37,736 bases of DNA from an uncultured Lachnospiraceae bacterium (lineage in GTDB: Bacteria; Bacillota; Clostridia; Lachnospirales; Lachnospiraceae): NCBI GenBank assembly GCA_944381515.1, contig CALWLM010000153.1:1-37736 (forward strand). Reading direction: 5' to 3'. This document shows, one piece after another, positions 8,089-15,497 of the stretch. The notes under the pieces are model-generated. The model saw nothing but the letters and a program-made list of their open reading frames with translations. It did no database searches and had not been told where the DNA came from. The stretch's first letter is position 1; each line of letters opens with the position of its first letter. A program made the position numbers and the translations under genes.

Positions 8089-9378
8089 TCAGACCAAAAA
8101 CAGCCAGAGAAGCTCTCCGCCCAAAAATATCAGCCAGAGACCGGTCAGCCAGGGAACCATTCCCACTGCTCCTGCAAATATAACCATCAGGCCCGGAACC
8201 AGATATTTTCTCGGATGATGCCACAGATCGCTCTCCAGCTTCCAGCCGCGGACCGGATAGTACCACTCCAAAAGGACCGAGCAGACGGCGCTTTGCATGG
8301 CAAAGCAGAAAGCCGTCAAAACGGTCAGGCCTGTGACGTCCCCATTTTGCAGCTTCAGACTAATCAGATAAATTACATCCGCCGTCATGTTGCAGCCAAA
8401 AAGAAACAGGCAGTAGGGCAGACAGAAGGCCCGCCTCTGCCCCGGCAAAAACCGCACAGCCCTCTCCAGAGCCGGGTCGCAGGACAGCAGAATACAGACA
8501 GGCGTATTCAATGTAAGAATCGCGCAGCCCAAGGGTACGGCCAGCGGATTGTAATCCCGCCCGCCCAAGAGAGGCAGCACGCAGGCCACGCCCCACAGGG
8601 CCGCCGTGTTTACCAGGTAATTCTTGTGAGAAAAAAGATAGCGAAACAGGTAGCAAAAGACTCCGCGGCTTCTGCGATTCTGCCGCAGGTTTCTTTTGAG
8701 GGAACTTTGCAGGAAGCTTTTCTTTCGGCCCTTTTCCCCTTCTTCCGGCCAGAAAGAATAAGGATTCATCCTCCGCACCAGAAGGAAGGCCAAAACGCCG
8801 TTTGCCGCCGCTGCGGCCGCAAGCCAGGCCTTCCCGCCTCCCATGGAAACGGAAAGGATAAAAATAAGGCCCCAAAAGCCTGATGCCAGCCTTTGAGGCA
8901 AAGGTCTGGTTCGTCCCCCATATCCCCAGGCGGTCATCAGAATACCGTCCGCTGCGCACAGCAGGCTCGCCAGGATTTCTTCGCCGGTAAAGTCGACAAG
9001 GGCCAGGGCCGCCGCCAGGACCCCGGCCGTCCTGGTCAGGAAAACATAAACTCCCAGGCTGGATATATAAGCGGCCACAAAGCTTTTATGCCACAGCGGC
9101 AGCATAAAGATATTCTGCAGCTGCGCCCGGTTATTCTCCGACGCCAGAGACTGCCACATGGCCCCGACCGTCACAATGAAGACGGTCAGATTCAAGACGG
9201 AGGGGGTAAGGGGCAGCGTCAGACCGGAGGTTTTTAAGCCCCAGAAAAGCACCAGCCAGACTGGAAGAGTCCTCTTTAACCTCTCGTATCGCAGGCCAAA
9301 AAGCCTTCCCCGAAAAACCTCAAGCATCACGAAAAACCGGCCGGGACCATCCAAAAATTCACCCGATCTTTTCTTCAT
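8089..9378 (-). CDS. Polytopic membrane protein, likely ABC permease
   Basis: The 429-residue protein has about 10 hydrophobic segments and a basic N-terminus. I do not recognise a named family. The position directly after an ABC ATPase and the ABC-2-like repeats of long hydrophobic segments point to the permease subunit of an exporter. The ATG at 9378 has GGGAGG 9 bases upstream and overlaps the 3' end of the ATPase gene by 20 bases, indicating translational coupling. A basic cytoplasmic loop near the middle (EEGEKGRKKSF) separates the two halves. The substrate is unknown. The linked LytTR/GHKL sensor suggests a peptide or antibiotic. Confidence 0.65.
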   Translation of the reverse strand: MKKRSGEFLDGPGRFFVMLEVFRGRLFGLRYERLKRTLPVWLVLFWGLKTSGLTLPLTPSVLNLTVFIVTVGAMWQSLASENNRAQLQNIFMLPLWHKSFVAAYISSLGVYVFLTRTAGVLAAALALVDFTGEEILASLLCAADGILMTAWGYGGRTRPLPQRLASGFWGLIFILSVSMGGGKAWLAAAAAANGVLAFLLVRRMNPYSFWPEEGEKGRKKSFLQSSLKRNLRQNRRSRGVFCYLFRYLFSHKNYLVNTAALWGVACVLPLLGGRDYNPLAVPLGCAILTLNTPVCILLSCDPALERAVRFLPGQRRAFCLPYCLFLFGCNMTADVIYLISLKLQNGDVTGLTVLTAFCFAMQSAVCSVLLEWYYPVRGWKLESDLWHHPRKYLVPGLMVIFAGAVGMVPWLTGLWLIFLGGELLWLFLV

Positions 9379-10081
9379 CCCGCAGTGCCTCCCGTATATT
9401 ACCGGCATTGATCTGTCCGCCGGTAAATTCCCGGCAAATCCGTCCGTCTTCCAGAACCAGCACCCGGTCCGCCGTCAATGTGATGCTCTCCAGAATATGA
9501 GAAGAAAACAGCACCGTCCCATGGGCCCGGTAGGCCGAAATCTGCCGGTACAGGTATTCCGTACTCTGAAAATCCAATCCATTTACCGGTTCGTCCAGCA
9601 AAAGCAACGGGACCCGCAAAGCAAAAGCTGTGATGAGAAAGGCCTTTTTTCGATTTCCGGTGGACAAATCCTTTAAAAGCATATGGCAGCAGCCGCCGAA
9701 GTGAAAGCCTTCGATCAGTTCGCCGACCCAGTCCGATACATCGGACTGCTTTTTACCATAAACGGCAAAAACATAGGACAGATACTCCCAGAATGTAAAA
9801 TAGGAAAAAGAATGGTCTTCATCAAACACCGTATAGCGGCAAACCTTAAAGGATTCCTCCCGCAGCCCCGCCGGCCGGCCCTGGAAACAGATATTTCCGC
9901 AGCGATAACCGGACAGCAGGCCGGACAGTGTCTTTAGGAAAGTCGGCTTGCCGGCCCCGTTTAAACCGATCAGGCCGATCACCTCGTCTCTTCCCAGCTC
10001 TGCCGAAAACCCTGTAAGCACCATTTTATCGCGATCGTACCAGACATCCAGATCCCTTATGGACAAAAGAGAAGCTTCCAT
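9359..10081 (-). CDS. ABC transporter ATPase with atypical Walker A (Lys-Pro)
   Basis: The 240-residue protein has the ABC ATPase order: Walker A GLNGAGKPT near residue 39, a degenerate signature LSTGNRKKAF, Walker B LLLLDEPVNGLD, and the H-loop FSSHILES. The residue after the Walker A lysine is normally Ser or Thr and binds the Mg ion. Here it is Pro (codon CCG, plus-strand bases 9944-9946). Everything else looks intact, and Glu and His of the catalytic site are present. The gene starts just after the stop of the 51-residue peptide gene, with GAGGAGAG as ribosome site, and overlaps the permease gene. It is probably the energising subunit of a peptide or drug exporter. Activity is uncertain because of the substitution. 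Confidence 0.88.
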   Translation of the reverse strand: MEASLLSIRDLDVWYDRDKMVLTGFSAELGRDEVIGLIGLNGAGKPTFLKTLSGLLSGYRCGNICFQGRPAGLREESFKVCRYTVFDEDHSFSYFTFWEYLSYVFAVYGKKQSDVSDWVGELIEGFHFGGCCHMLLKDLSTGNRKKAFLITAFALRVPLLLLDEPVNGLDFQSTEYLYRQISAYRAHGTVLFSSHILESITLTADRVLVLEDGRICREFTGGQINAGNIREALRDEEKIG

Positions 10082-10082
10082 A

Positions 10083-10238
10083 TCACTCTCCTCCTCTGCC
10101 GTCTTTTTCGTTTTTCCACACCGAATAGGCCGAGCACAGATTCATCGCTCCCAGGATGATACAGATCGGTCCTCCTCCGATCAGGGCAGCCGCCAACAGG
10201 ATAATGCCGATAATCGCACGGATATACGCGTGACGCAT
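10083..10238 (-). CDS. 51-residue single-span membrane peptide
   Basis: The short frame starts at an ATG with a strong GAGGAGG site 8 bases upstream. It encodes MRHAYIR, a hydrophobic span at about residues 8-32 (IIGIILLAAALIGGG) and a charged C-terminus (KNEKDGRGGE). The stop codon is one base from the ATPase start, so it is the first gene of the ABC operon. I do not recognise a family. It could be a small transporter subunit, an immunity peptide or a regulator of the ABC pump. The frame is open further upstream, but only this start has a ribosome site. Confidence 0.65.
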   Translation of the reverse strand: MRHAYIRAIIGIILLAAALIGGGPICIILGAMNLCSAYSVWKNEKDGRGGE

Positions 10239-10258
10239 AATATTTACCTCCTCTCGTC

Positions 10259-10375
10259 TGTCATGGCCTTTTGTCATGACCGCTGATTCGTTCATGACAC
10301 CATCATAGACGAAAAGAGCCTTCTGTGCGCAAATGTCCATAAACCGCGCTTTTTTGACCGCAAATTGCATTTGCG
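10259..10375 (-). promoter_or_regulatory. Repeat-rich control region of the ABC operon
   Basis: On the plus strand CGCAAAT occurs at 10328-10334 and 10359-10365 (31 bases apart, three helical turns) and inverted at 10369-10375, the last two forming a 7-3-7 palindrome. Nearer the gene TGTCATGA (10272-10279) and TCATGACA (10292-10299) form an 8-bp inverted repeat. A further TGTCATG lies at 10259-10265. A weak -10 (TATGAT on the minus strand, 10302-10307) lies between the two groups. They are candidate sites for the adjacent LytTR or HxlR regulators. Confidence 0.4.
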
Positions 10376-10391
10376 AAATCCCTTACATTCC

Positions 10392-11765
10392 TTACAGCTC
10401 CTCCTTCTGATAAGATAAAAGGACAACGGCGCGAAAAATCCCTCCCTCGCAGGAGGTCTGCACCGTGCCGTCGTAGCGCTCAGCCGCCGCGCGGGTGCTC
10501 TTAAGTCCCCAGCCGTGCAGGCCGCCCTCCTTGGTGGTCTGGAGTTCGCCGCCTTTTTTCTTTAGAGGCGCGGCAAAACAGTTTTCCACCTTGATGACCA
10601 GCATCTGATTGATCCGCCGGATTGTAAGGCGAATAAAACGCTCCTCCTGCGGCGTCACCTTGGCCGCCGCCTCCAGGGCATTGTCCAGCAAATTTCCCAG
10701 AATGGTACACAGATCGGCGCTGCGGATGTTGGTCCGCCGGGGAAATTCCACCTGAATCTGCATCGCTATTCCGGTATCGTCAGCAGTTTTCTTTTTGACG
10801 CTGATCAGGTAATCCGCCGTTTCATCTCCCGTCCAGTGTCCGGCGCGTATTTCCCGCAGCGGCGCCTGCAGCTCGTCCAAATATGCCGCGGCTTCTTTGT
10901 ATTTGTCATGGGCCAAAAGCTGACGCATGGCTCCTATATGATGGTGAAAATCATGAAACAGCCGCGCATTGGCTGAATAGGCCTGATTTAAAGCAAGATA
11001 ATCCCGCTCCAAAAGCTCTGCCTGCTCCGATTTCAGCCTGGCGATTTCCTTCTCTCCCTCATATTGTCTCTGCATATTATAAAGCAGCATTCCCATAATC
11101 AGGACCACCGAAAGAATCGTCCACCGATAAAGTTCGTCGTCCTCCAGGACGAGCCGGTTTTGTTCAGATAAACTGACTGCGGCCAGCAGCCCTATTACCG
11201 CCGCCATGGTTACCGGACGCGAAAAGCTCCCTTCTTCCCGCAGCCCGCCGCCCTCCGCTTCCCCGCCAGAAACGGCCTTCTTCTTCCCTGCCATCAAAAC
11301 CACAGCCCCCGCAAGCAGTCCGCTAAAAAGCCAGACCGCCGCCTGTCCTTCCGCCGTATCCGACTCAAGGAAACGGGGAGACTGAAAGAAAACGCCCAGC
11401 CAGGCAGCTATGAGAAACTGCCACAAAGAGACGGCGATCTCCCAAAAGACAGCAACAAACAGGTTCATCCGAAAGGAGTTCACCCGAAAGGAAGTCTGAG
11501 AAAAACGGCCAGCTCCGGCAGCAATCCACAAAGCTTCCAGCGCTGCGGAAAAATAATCCGGCAGCGCTCCAGAAGAAATCAGACCGACTCCAGCCATCAG
11601 CCCTTCTATAAGTCCCGCTCCCAATACGGCCCGCGCCATGTCTGACAGGAGAGCTTTTCTTTTTAAATCTGCCCTCTGCTGCAAATGGAAAATAAGAAGC
11701 AGGCCAAGAAAGATACGCACGCTCCCCGCCGCCATATTGGCAAGCCAGGTCATTCCCCCCGTCAT
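10392..11765 (-). CDS. GHKL-type sensor histidine kinase (AgrC/CitA-like)
   Basis: The 457-residue protein has six or seven N-terminal hydrophobic segments to about residue 220. A coiled-coil-like stretch (EKEIARLKSEQAELLERDY) follows, then the histidine box FHDFHHHIGAM, the N-box ILGNLLDNALEAA and the G-box HGWGLKSTRAAAERYDG. This is the layout of peptide-sensing kinases paired with LytTR regulators. The ATG at 11765 overlaps the response-regulator stop (ATGA, 11762-11765) and has GGGGGAG upstream. The frame is open further upstream inside the regulator gene. It should phosphorylate the regulator encoded immediately before it. The ABC genes just downstream are the likely targets. Confidence 0.85.
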   Translation of the reverse strand: MTGGMTWLANMAAGSVRIFLGLLLIFHLQQRADLKRKALLSDMARAVLGAGLIEGLMAGVGLISSGALPDYFSAALEALWIAAGAGRFSQTSFRVNSFRMNLFVAVFWEIAVSLWQFLIAAWLGVFFQSPRFLESDTAEGQAAVWLFSGLLAGAVVLMAGKKKAVSGGEAEGGGLREEGSFSRPVTMAAVIGLLAAVSLSEQNRLVLEDDELYRWTILSVVLIMGMLLYNMQRQYEGEKEIARLKSEQAELLERDYLALNQAYSANARLFHDFHHHIGAMRQLLAHDKYKEAAAYLDELQAPLREIRAGHWTGDETADYLISVKKKTADDTGIAMQIQVEFPRRTNIRSADLCTILGNLLDNALEAAAKVTPQEERFIRLTIRRINQMLVIKVENCFAAPLKKKGGELQTTKEGGLHGWGLKSTRAAAERYDGTVQTSCEGGIFRAVVLLSYQKEEL

Positions 11766-12481
11766 ATATGTCTCCCCCAGTAGCTGTTTAACTGTTCCTT
11801 CACCGGGCCCAGATGCGAACGGCTTACAGCCAGAACCGCCCCGTTTTTCAAAACGGCAGAACCGTCCCGGATCTGCATGATATGAATGATATTGACAATA
11901 CATCCCCGGTCAATAAAGATAAACTCCTGTGCGTCAAGCTCCTCATAGACCTGCTGCAGGCTCCTGCGCACCTTGGATATCCCGCTGGCCGTGACAATGC
12001 TGGCATTCTTGCCGTCCCGCTCGATATAGAAGATGTCTCGGTAAGGGATTTTTTGCAGGCGGCTGCTTGTCTGAATGGTGTAAACCCTTCCCTCCTCCAG
12101 CGAAATCAGCCGCACAGCGTCCTCAATAGCCGCCGGAAGCCGCTCTTTTACCTCCTCCTTCGGCACATAGCGAAAGATCGACAGCTCATAAGCGTCTATG
12201 GCATATTCCAGATGAGAAGTGATAAAGATAATTTTTACATCCGGCAAAAAAGGCCGAATATGACCGGCCAGCTCCATGCCGTTTTCTCCAGGCATCTCAA
12301 TATCCAACAGAATCAAATCAAAAAAGAACCCGTCCTCCGCGATATCGCAGAGTAGACTGCGGCTGTCCGTATAAACCGAAACCTTTCCGCCGCACCCGCA
12401 CCGGCGCAGGCAGGCCTTGGCCATCTCACGATTTTTCTCTGCCGCGCTCATATCGTCGTCGCAGACTGCGATGTGTATCAT
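11762..12481 (-). CDS. LytTR-family response regulator
   Basis: The 239-residue protein has an N-terminal receiver domain: acidic triad AVCDDD and phospho-acceptor Asp in LILLDIEMPGENGMEL. A C-terminal LytTR DNA-binding domain follows, with IPYRDIFYIERDGKNASI and FIFIDRGCIVNI. This is the AgrA/VirR type, which binds pairs of direct repeats. The ATG at 12481 has AAGGGAG upstream. It lies 25 bases downstream of the HxlR gene and overlaps the kinase gene, so all three probably share a transcript. Confidence 0.9.
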   Translation of the reverse strand: MIHIAVCDDDMSAAEKNREMAKACLRRCGCGGKVSVYTDSRSLLCDIAEDGFFFDLILLDIEMPGENGMELAGHIRPFLPDVKIIFITSHLEYAIDAYELSIFRYVPKEEVKERLPAAIEDAVRLISLEEGRVYTIQTSSRLQKIPYRDIFYIERDGKNASIVTASGISKVRRSLQQVYEELDAQEFIFIDRGCIVNIIHIMQIRDGSAVLKNGAVLAVSRSHLGPVKEQLNSYWGRHI

Positions 12482-12506
12482 AGCGTCTCCCTTTCCATAC
12501 TCTGTT

Positions 12507-12839
12507 CTACAGCCGGTTCTGATCGCCCCACTCGCACATTGCATCCAGGATCGGAATCAGGGACCTGCCTCTTTCTGTCAGACTGTATTCCACCTTGGGC
12601 GGAATCTGCGGATACTCCTCCCGATGAACCAGTTGATCCGCCTCCAGTTCCTTTAAAGTGGAGCTCAACGTCTTATAAGAGATTCCTCCGATATATTTTT
12701 TCATCTCATTGAAACGGACAATGCCAAATTCCATTAAAGTATAGAGGATCGTCATCTTATATTTGCCGTTAATCAGCGAAAGGGTGTAGGAAAAGCCCGT
12801 AGCACTCAGACATTCGTCGGCAATACAGCGTTCGCTCAT
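12507..12839 (-). CDS. HxlR-family winged-helix regulator
   Basis: The 110-residue protein has the HxlR/MarR-like winged-helix pattern: GKYKMTILYTLMEFGIVRFNEM, GISYKTLSSTLKELEADQLV, the wing PPKVEYSLTERGRSL, and a C-terminal dimer helix. Cys5 and Cys10 near the N-terminus could make it redox- or thiol-responsive, as in several HxlR members. It is the first gene of the two-component/ABC block. It is also divergent from the fluoride-riboswitch antiporter, whose promoter lies in the same intergenic region. Confidence 0.88.
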   Translation of the reverse strand: MSERCIADECLSATGFSYTLSLINGKYKMTILYTLMEFGIVRFNEMKKYIGGISYKTLSSTLKELEADQLVHREEYPQIPPKVEYSLTERGRSLIPILDAMCEWGDQNRL

Positions 12840-12873
12840 TTTTCACTCTCCTTTGGGTAAGTATCATATATAA

Positions 12874-12902
12874 ATTGTAATATCAGTAGTAAGAAAAGTC
12901 AA
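12874..12902 (-). promoter_or_regulatory. Promoter for the HxlR-RR-HK operon
   Basis: On the minus strand TTGACT (12897-12902), a 17-base spacer and TACAAT (12874-12879) give a near-consensus SigmaA promoter 35 bases before the HxlR start. The AT-rich stretch between it and the gene is a natural place for autoregulation. Confidence 0.65.
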
Positions 12903-12953
12903 TTTCACAGATTATGCGAAAAGGAAGGGGAAGCAGATGCAAAAAAATACATC

Positions 12954-12982
12954 TTTACAAAACCGCCTGCGGAGTCTATAAT
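12954..12982 (+). promoter_or_regulatory. Promoter for the fluoride-riboswitch transcript
   Basis: TTTACA (12954-12959), a 17-base spacer and TATAAT (12977-12982) form a strong SigmaA promoter. Transcription would start a few bases before the riboswitch aptamer. Confidence 0.75.
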
Positions 12983-12985
12983 AAT

Positions 12986-13048
12986 CCCCGGGAATGAAGT
13001 TCTCCCCTGGGAAACCTAAACCGCTTTATGAGCTGATGACTTCTGTGA
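12986..13048 (+). ncRNA. Fluoride riboswitch (crcB motif)
   Basis: The sequence follows the crcB-motif layout. GGGA (12990-12993) pairs with TCCC (13003-13006). GAAGT (12996-13000) pairs with ACTTC (13039-13043), replacing the usual GGAGT/ACTCC pair by covariation. The conserved AAACCGCT segment (13018-13025) is present, and GCT (13023-13025) pairs with AGC (13031-13033) before TGATGAC. It sits between a strong promoter and a terminator hairpin that shares the TGATGA segment. Fluoride binding should therefore stabilise the aptamer, block the terminator and turn on the antiporter gene. Confidence 0.9.
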
Positions 13049-13080
13049 TTATATTGTCACAGGCCTCATCAGCTTTTTTT
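13031..13080 (+). terminator. Riboswitch-controlled terminator
   Basis: AGCTGATGA (13031-13039) pairs perfectly with TCATCAGCT (13066-13074). CTGTGA (13043-13048) pairs with TCACAG (13057-13062) above an internal loop. Seven T follow at 13074-13080. The 5' arm is part of the fluoride aptamer, so the two folds exclude each other. Confidence 0.88.
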
Positions 13081-13133
13081 GCGCCTGCAAAAGCCAGCAG
13101 GCAATCGAATTTATCTACAGCAGGAGGAAAAAT

Positions 13134-14366
13134 ATGTTAGCATCACTGTCTCTTATCTTTCTCGCAGGCTTGGCCATGGCCGCAATCTGTCAGCAGATCA
13201 GACTGCCTCGGATCATCGGCATGCTTATCACCGGAATTGTGCTGGGCCCCCATATGCTCAACCTGCTTTCCCCGTCCATTCTCTCCATCTCTTCGGAGCT
13301 GCGGCAGATGGCATTGATTATCATTCTTTTAAAGGCCGGTCTGTCCCTAAACATCGCCGATCTGAAAAAGGTGGGGCGGCCGGCGATCATGATGTCCTGT
13401 GTGCCGGCCAGCTTTGAGATTCTGGCCTTTGTCTTATTCGCCCCTTTTGTTTTGGGGATCAGCCGAATCGAGGCCGCCGTCATGGGAGCCGTCCTGGGGG
13501 CCGTCTCCCCCGCAGTTGTGGTGCCGCGGATGGTACAGCTCATGGAAACCAAATACGGGACAAACAAAAGCATTCCTCAGATGATTATGGCCGGCGCCTC
13601 CTGCGACGATATTTTTGTTATCGTCCTCTTTTCCACCTTTGTAAACATGGCGCAGGGCGGGACGGCCCGCCTGATGGATTTTGTCAATATTCCGATTTCC
13701 ATCGTACTGGGAATCGCGCTGGGCGCCGCCTCCGGCCTTGTCCTGGGAGCTTTCTTCGAGACCGCCTATGCCCGCGGACGCTATGTCCGAAACAGCATGA
13801 AAGTGATACTCATATTAGGCGTCTCCTTTATGCTGATGACTGTCGAAACCTTGCTGGAGGGCGTCGTATCCCTGTCGGGTCTTCTGGCGGTCGTCAGCAT
13901 GGCCTGCGTACTCAAGTTAAAAAGTCCCTCCCATGTCAGCAAAAGGCTGTCGGAAAAATTCGGCAAGCTTTGGCTTGCCGCCGAGGTAATCCTGTTTGTG
14001 CTGGTGGGCGCCGCCGTGGATATCCGCTACACCTTAAACGCAGGAGGCGCCGCCGTACTTATGATCTTTATCGCCCTGAGCTTTCGCGCTCTCGGCGTCT
14101 GCCTGTGTATGCTCGGCACCAGCCTCAGCCGGCGGGAACGGTTATTCTGCGTTATCGCCTATCTGCCCAAGGCAACCGTACAGGCGGCAATCGGCTCCGT
14201 GCCGCTGTCCATGGGACTGCCCTGCGGACAGATCGTTCTTTCTGTGGCGGTCCTGGCCATCCTGATCACCGCCCCTCTTGGCGCCATTGGAATAGATGCC
14301 AGCTACAAAAAACTGCTGACCAGGTATTCCAGCGAATCAGAAATTCCAATGAACCAGAGCCTCTAA
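13134..14366 (+). CDS. Cation/proton antiporter (CPA family), fluoride-riboswitch controlled
   Basis: The 410-residue membrane protein has about 12 hydrophobic segments and the CPA/Kef-like pattern: LPRIIGMLITGIVLGPHML, a SPAVVVPRMVQL segment, MAGASCDDIFVIVLFSTF with the paired Asp residues expected for ion exchange, and VGAAVDIRY. No RCK/TrkA domain follows. The family swaps Na+ or K+ for protons. AGGAGG lies just before the ATG. The fluoride riboswitch in its leader suggests a role in fluoride tolerance. Antiporters are a known minor class of fluoride-riboswitch targets, besides CrcB/Fluc and EriC-F. Whether it carries fluoride or repairs ion balance is not visible from sequence. Confidence 0.88.
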   Translation: MLASLSLIFLAGLAMAAICQQIRLPRIIGMLITGIVLGPHMLNLLSPSILSISSELRQMALIIILLKAGLSLNIADLKKVGRPAIMMSCVPASFEILAFVLFAPFVLGISRIEAAVMGAVLGAVSPAVVVPRMVQLMETKYGTNKSIPQMIMAGASCDDIFVIVLFSTFVNMAQGGTARLMDFVNIPISIVLGIALGAASGLVLGAFFETAYARGRYVRNSMKVILILGVSFMLMTVETLLEGVVSLSGLLAVVSMACVLKLKSPSHVSKRLSEKFGKLWLAAEVILFVLVGAAVDIRYTLNAGGAAVLMIFIALSFRALGVCLCMLGTSLSRRERLFCVIAYLPKATVQAAIGSVPLSMGLPCGQIVLSVAVLAILITAPLGAIGIDASYKKLLTRYSSESEIPMNQSL

Positions 14367-14412
14367 CGGATCATAGGTTCTAACGGCTCAGAGATTCCAA
14401 CGGATTCAATTC
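14345..14412. repeat. Four degenerate 17-bp tandem repeats
   Basis: Units start at 14345, 14362, 14379 and 14396 and share a TCYAAYGGMTCA-like core. The array covers the last codons and stop of the antiporter gene and the gap before hisIE. It lacks a hairpin with a T-run. Confidence 0.55.
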
Positions 14413-14441
14413 TTCCGCATACGGCAGGAGCCGGAGAAGGG

Positions 14442-15470
14442 TCATCTCTTCTCCAGCTCCTCTGTGATCTCCTTCCAGGAAACCCCTTTTTCTGCCAGCA
14501 AAACCATCATGTGATAAAGAAGGTCAGCCGCTTCATATTTTACTTCCTCCGGGTCGGAATTTTTGGCCGCGATGACCAGCTCCGTGGCCTCCTCTCCCAC
14601 CTTTTTCAAAATCTTGTCGATCCCTTTTTCAAATAGATAATTGGTGTAAGAACCTTCCTTGGGATGGAGTCTGCGGTCGGCAATAACCTTTTCCAGCTCC
14701 TCAAACACGGCCTGAGAAGTATGCCCATTCTCCTCCCGCTGCCAGACCGGCCTGAAAAAACAGGAATAGGAACCCGTGTGGCAGGCCGCGCCCACCTGTG
14801 CCACACGGGCAAGCAACGTGTCCCAGTCGCAGTCTGCGTAAAGGGAACGCAGATACTGAAAATGTCCGGAAGTCTCTCCCTTCAGCCACAGACACTGCCG
14901 GCTGCGGCTAAAGTAGGTCATCCGTCCGGTATCCAGAGTACGGCGGTAGGCCTCCTCATTCATGTAGGCCATCATTAGCACCTGACCGGAATGGACATCC
15001 TGAACAATGCAGGGAACCAGGCCGTCCGCCCCCTTCTTTAACTGTGCAAACTCCGGGAAATCCTCCCATTCCTCCGCAACCGTCTGGGTCAAAGGATCGT
15101 AAAGAGCCGTCCGGCCTGCCCCAAAGCGGGACACAGCCTCTCTGTAAATCTCCATTTCCCCCTCGTCATCCTCCCGAAAGAACACGGCCGCCGCCCCGGC
15201 ATAGAGATATTTCTTCACATCCTCCAGGCGCCGTATCCGTCCGCCCGCCATCACAGGGAAAGGATTCTGTCCGGTATAGCTTCGGATCTGCCCGATGGCA
15301 GCCTCGTGCTCCTCATCGGTCTGGGATTCGTCAAAGAAAAAGCCCATCGGCTCGCCGTCCCCGGCAGCTGCGGCCAGATAAGCGGCAGGCTCCACCGGCT
15401 CGCCCAGCCGGCTGCGGGCCTTATCTCCCTGTAAAATCACCGCCGCTGCGCATGTATAAGTCCTTCTCAT
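14442..15470 (-). CDS. hisIE: HisIE with an extra N-terminal half-barrel domain
   Basis: The protein has 342 residues, while ordinary HisIE has about 200-210. Residues about 145-240 are phosphoribosyl-AMP cyclohydrolase: [19 protein letters not shown], metal ligands DCDWD at 213-217, and Cys230 and Cys237. Residues about 255-340 are phosphoribosyl-ATP pyrophosphatase: [15 protein letters not shown] and YEAADLLYH. These are steps 2 and 3 of histidine synthesis. Residues 1-120 resemble half of a HisA/HisF barrel ([28 protein letters not shown]). They lack an obvious catalytic Asp pair and may be structural. It is the last gene of the his operon, 27 bases after hisA. Confidence 0.92.
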   Translation of the reverse strand: MRRTYTCAAAVILQGDKARSRLGEPVEPAAYLAAAAGDGEPMGFFFDESQTDEEHEAAIGQIRSYTGQNPFPVMAGGRIRRLEDVKKYLYAGAAAVFFREDDEGEMEIYREAVSRFGAGRTALYDPLTQTVAEEWEDFPEFAQLKKGADGLVPCIVQDVHSGQVLMMAYMNEEAYRRTLDTGRMTYFSRSRQCLWLKGETSGHFQYLRSLYADCDWDTLLARVAQVGAACHTGSYSCFFRPVWQREENGHTSQAVFEELEKVIADRRLHPKEGSYTNYLFEKGIDKILKKVGEEATELVIAAKNSDPEEVKYEAADLLYHMMVLLAEKGVSWKEITEELEKR

Positions 15471-15497
15471 TTCCGTAGCCTCTCTCTTCTGCTTTTC

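Noticed and set aside
7916-8266. 116-codon minus-strand frame between degV and the ABC permease gene
   Set aside because: It overlaps the permease gene in another frame, lacks a ribosome site and reads as Ser/Gly/Arg-rich noise.
14433-14454. GGAGAAG/CTTCTCC hairpin at the hisIE stop codon
   Set aside because: The stem has only 7 pairs, an 8-base loop and no T-run on either strand, so I do not call it a terminator.
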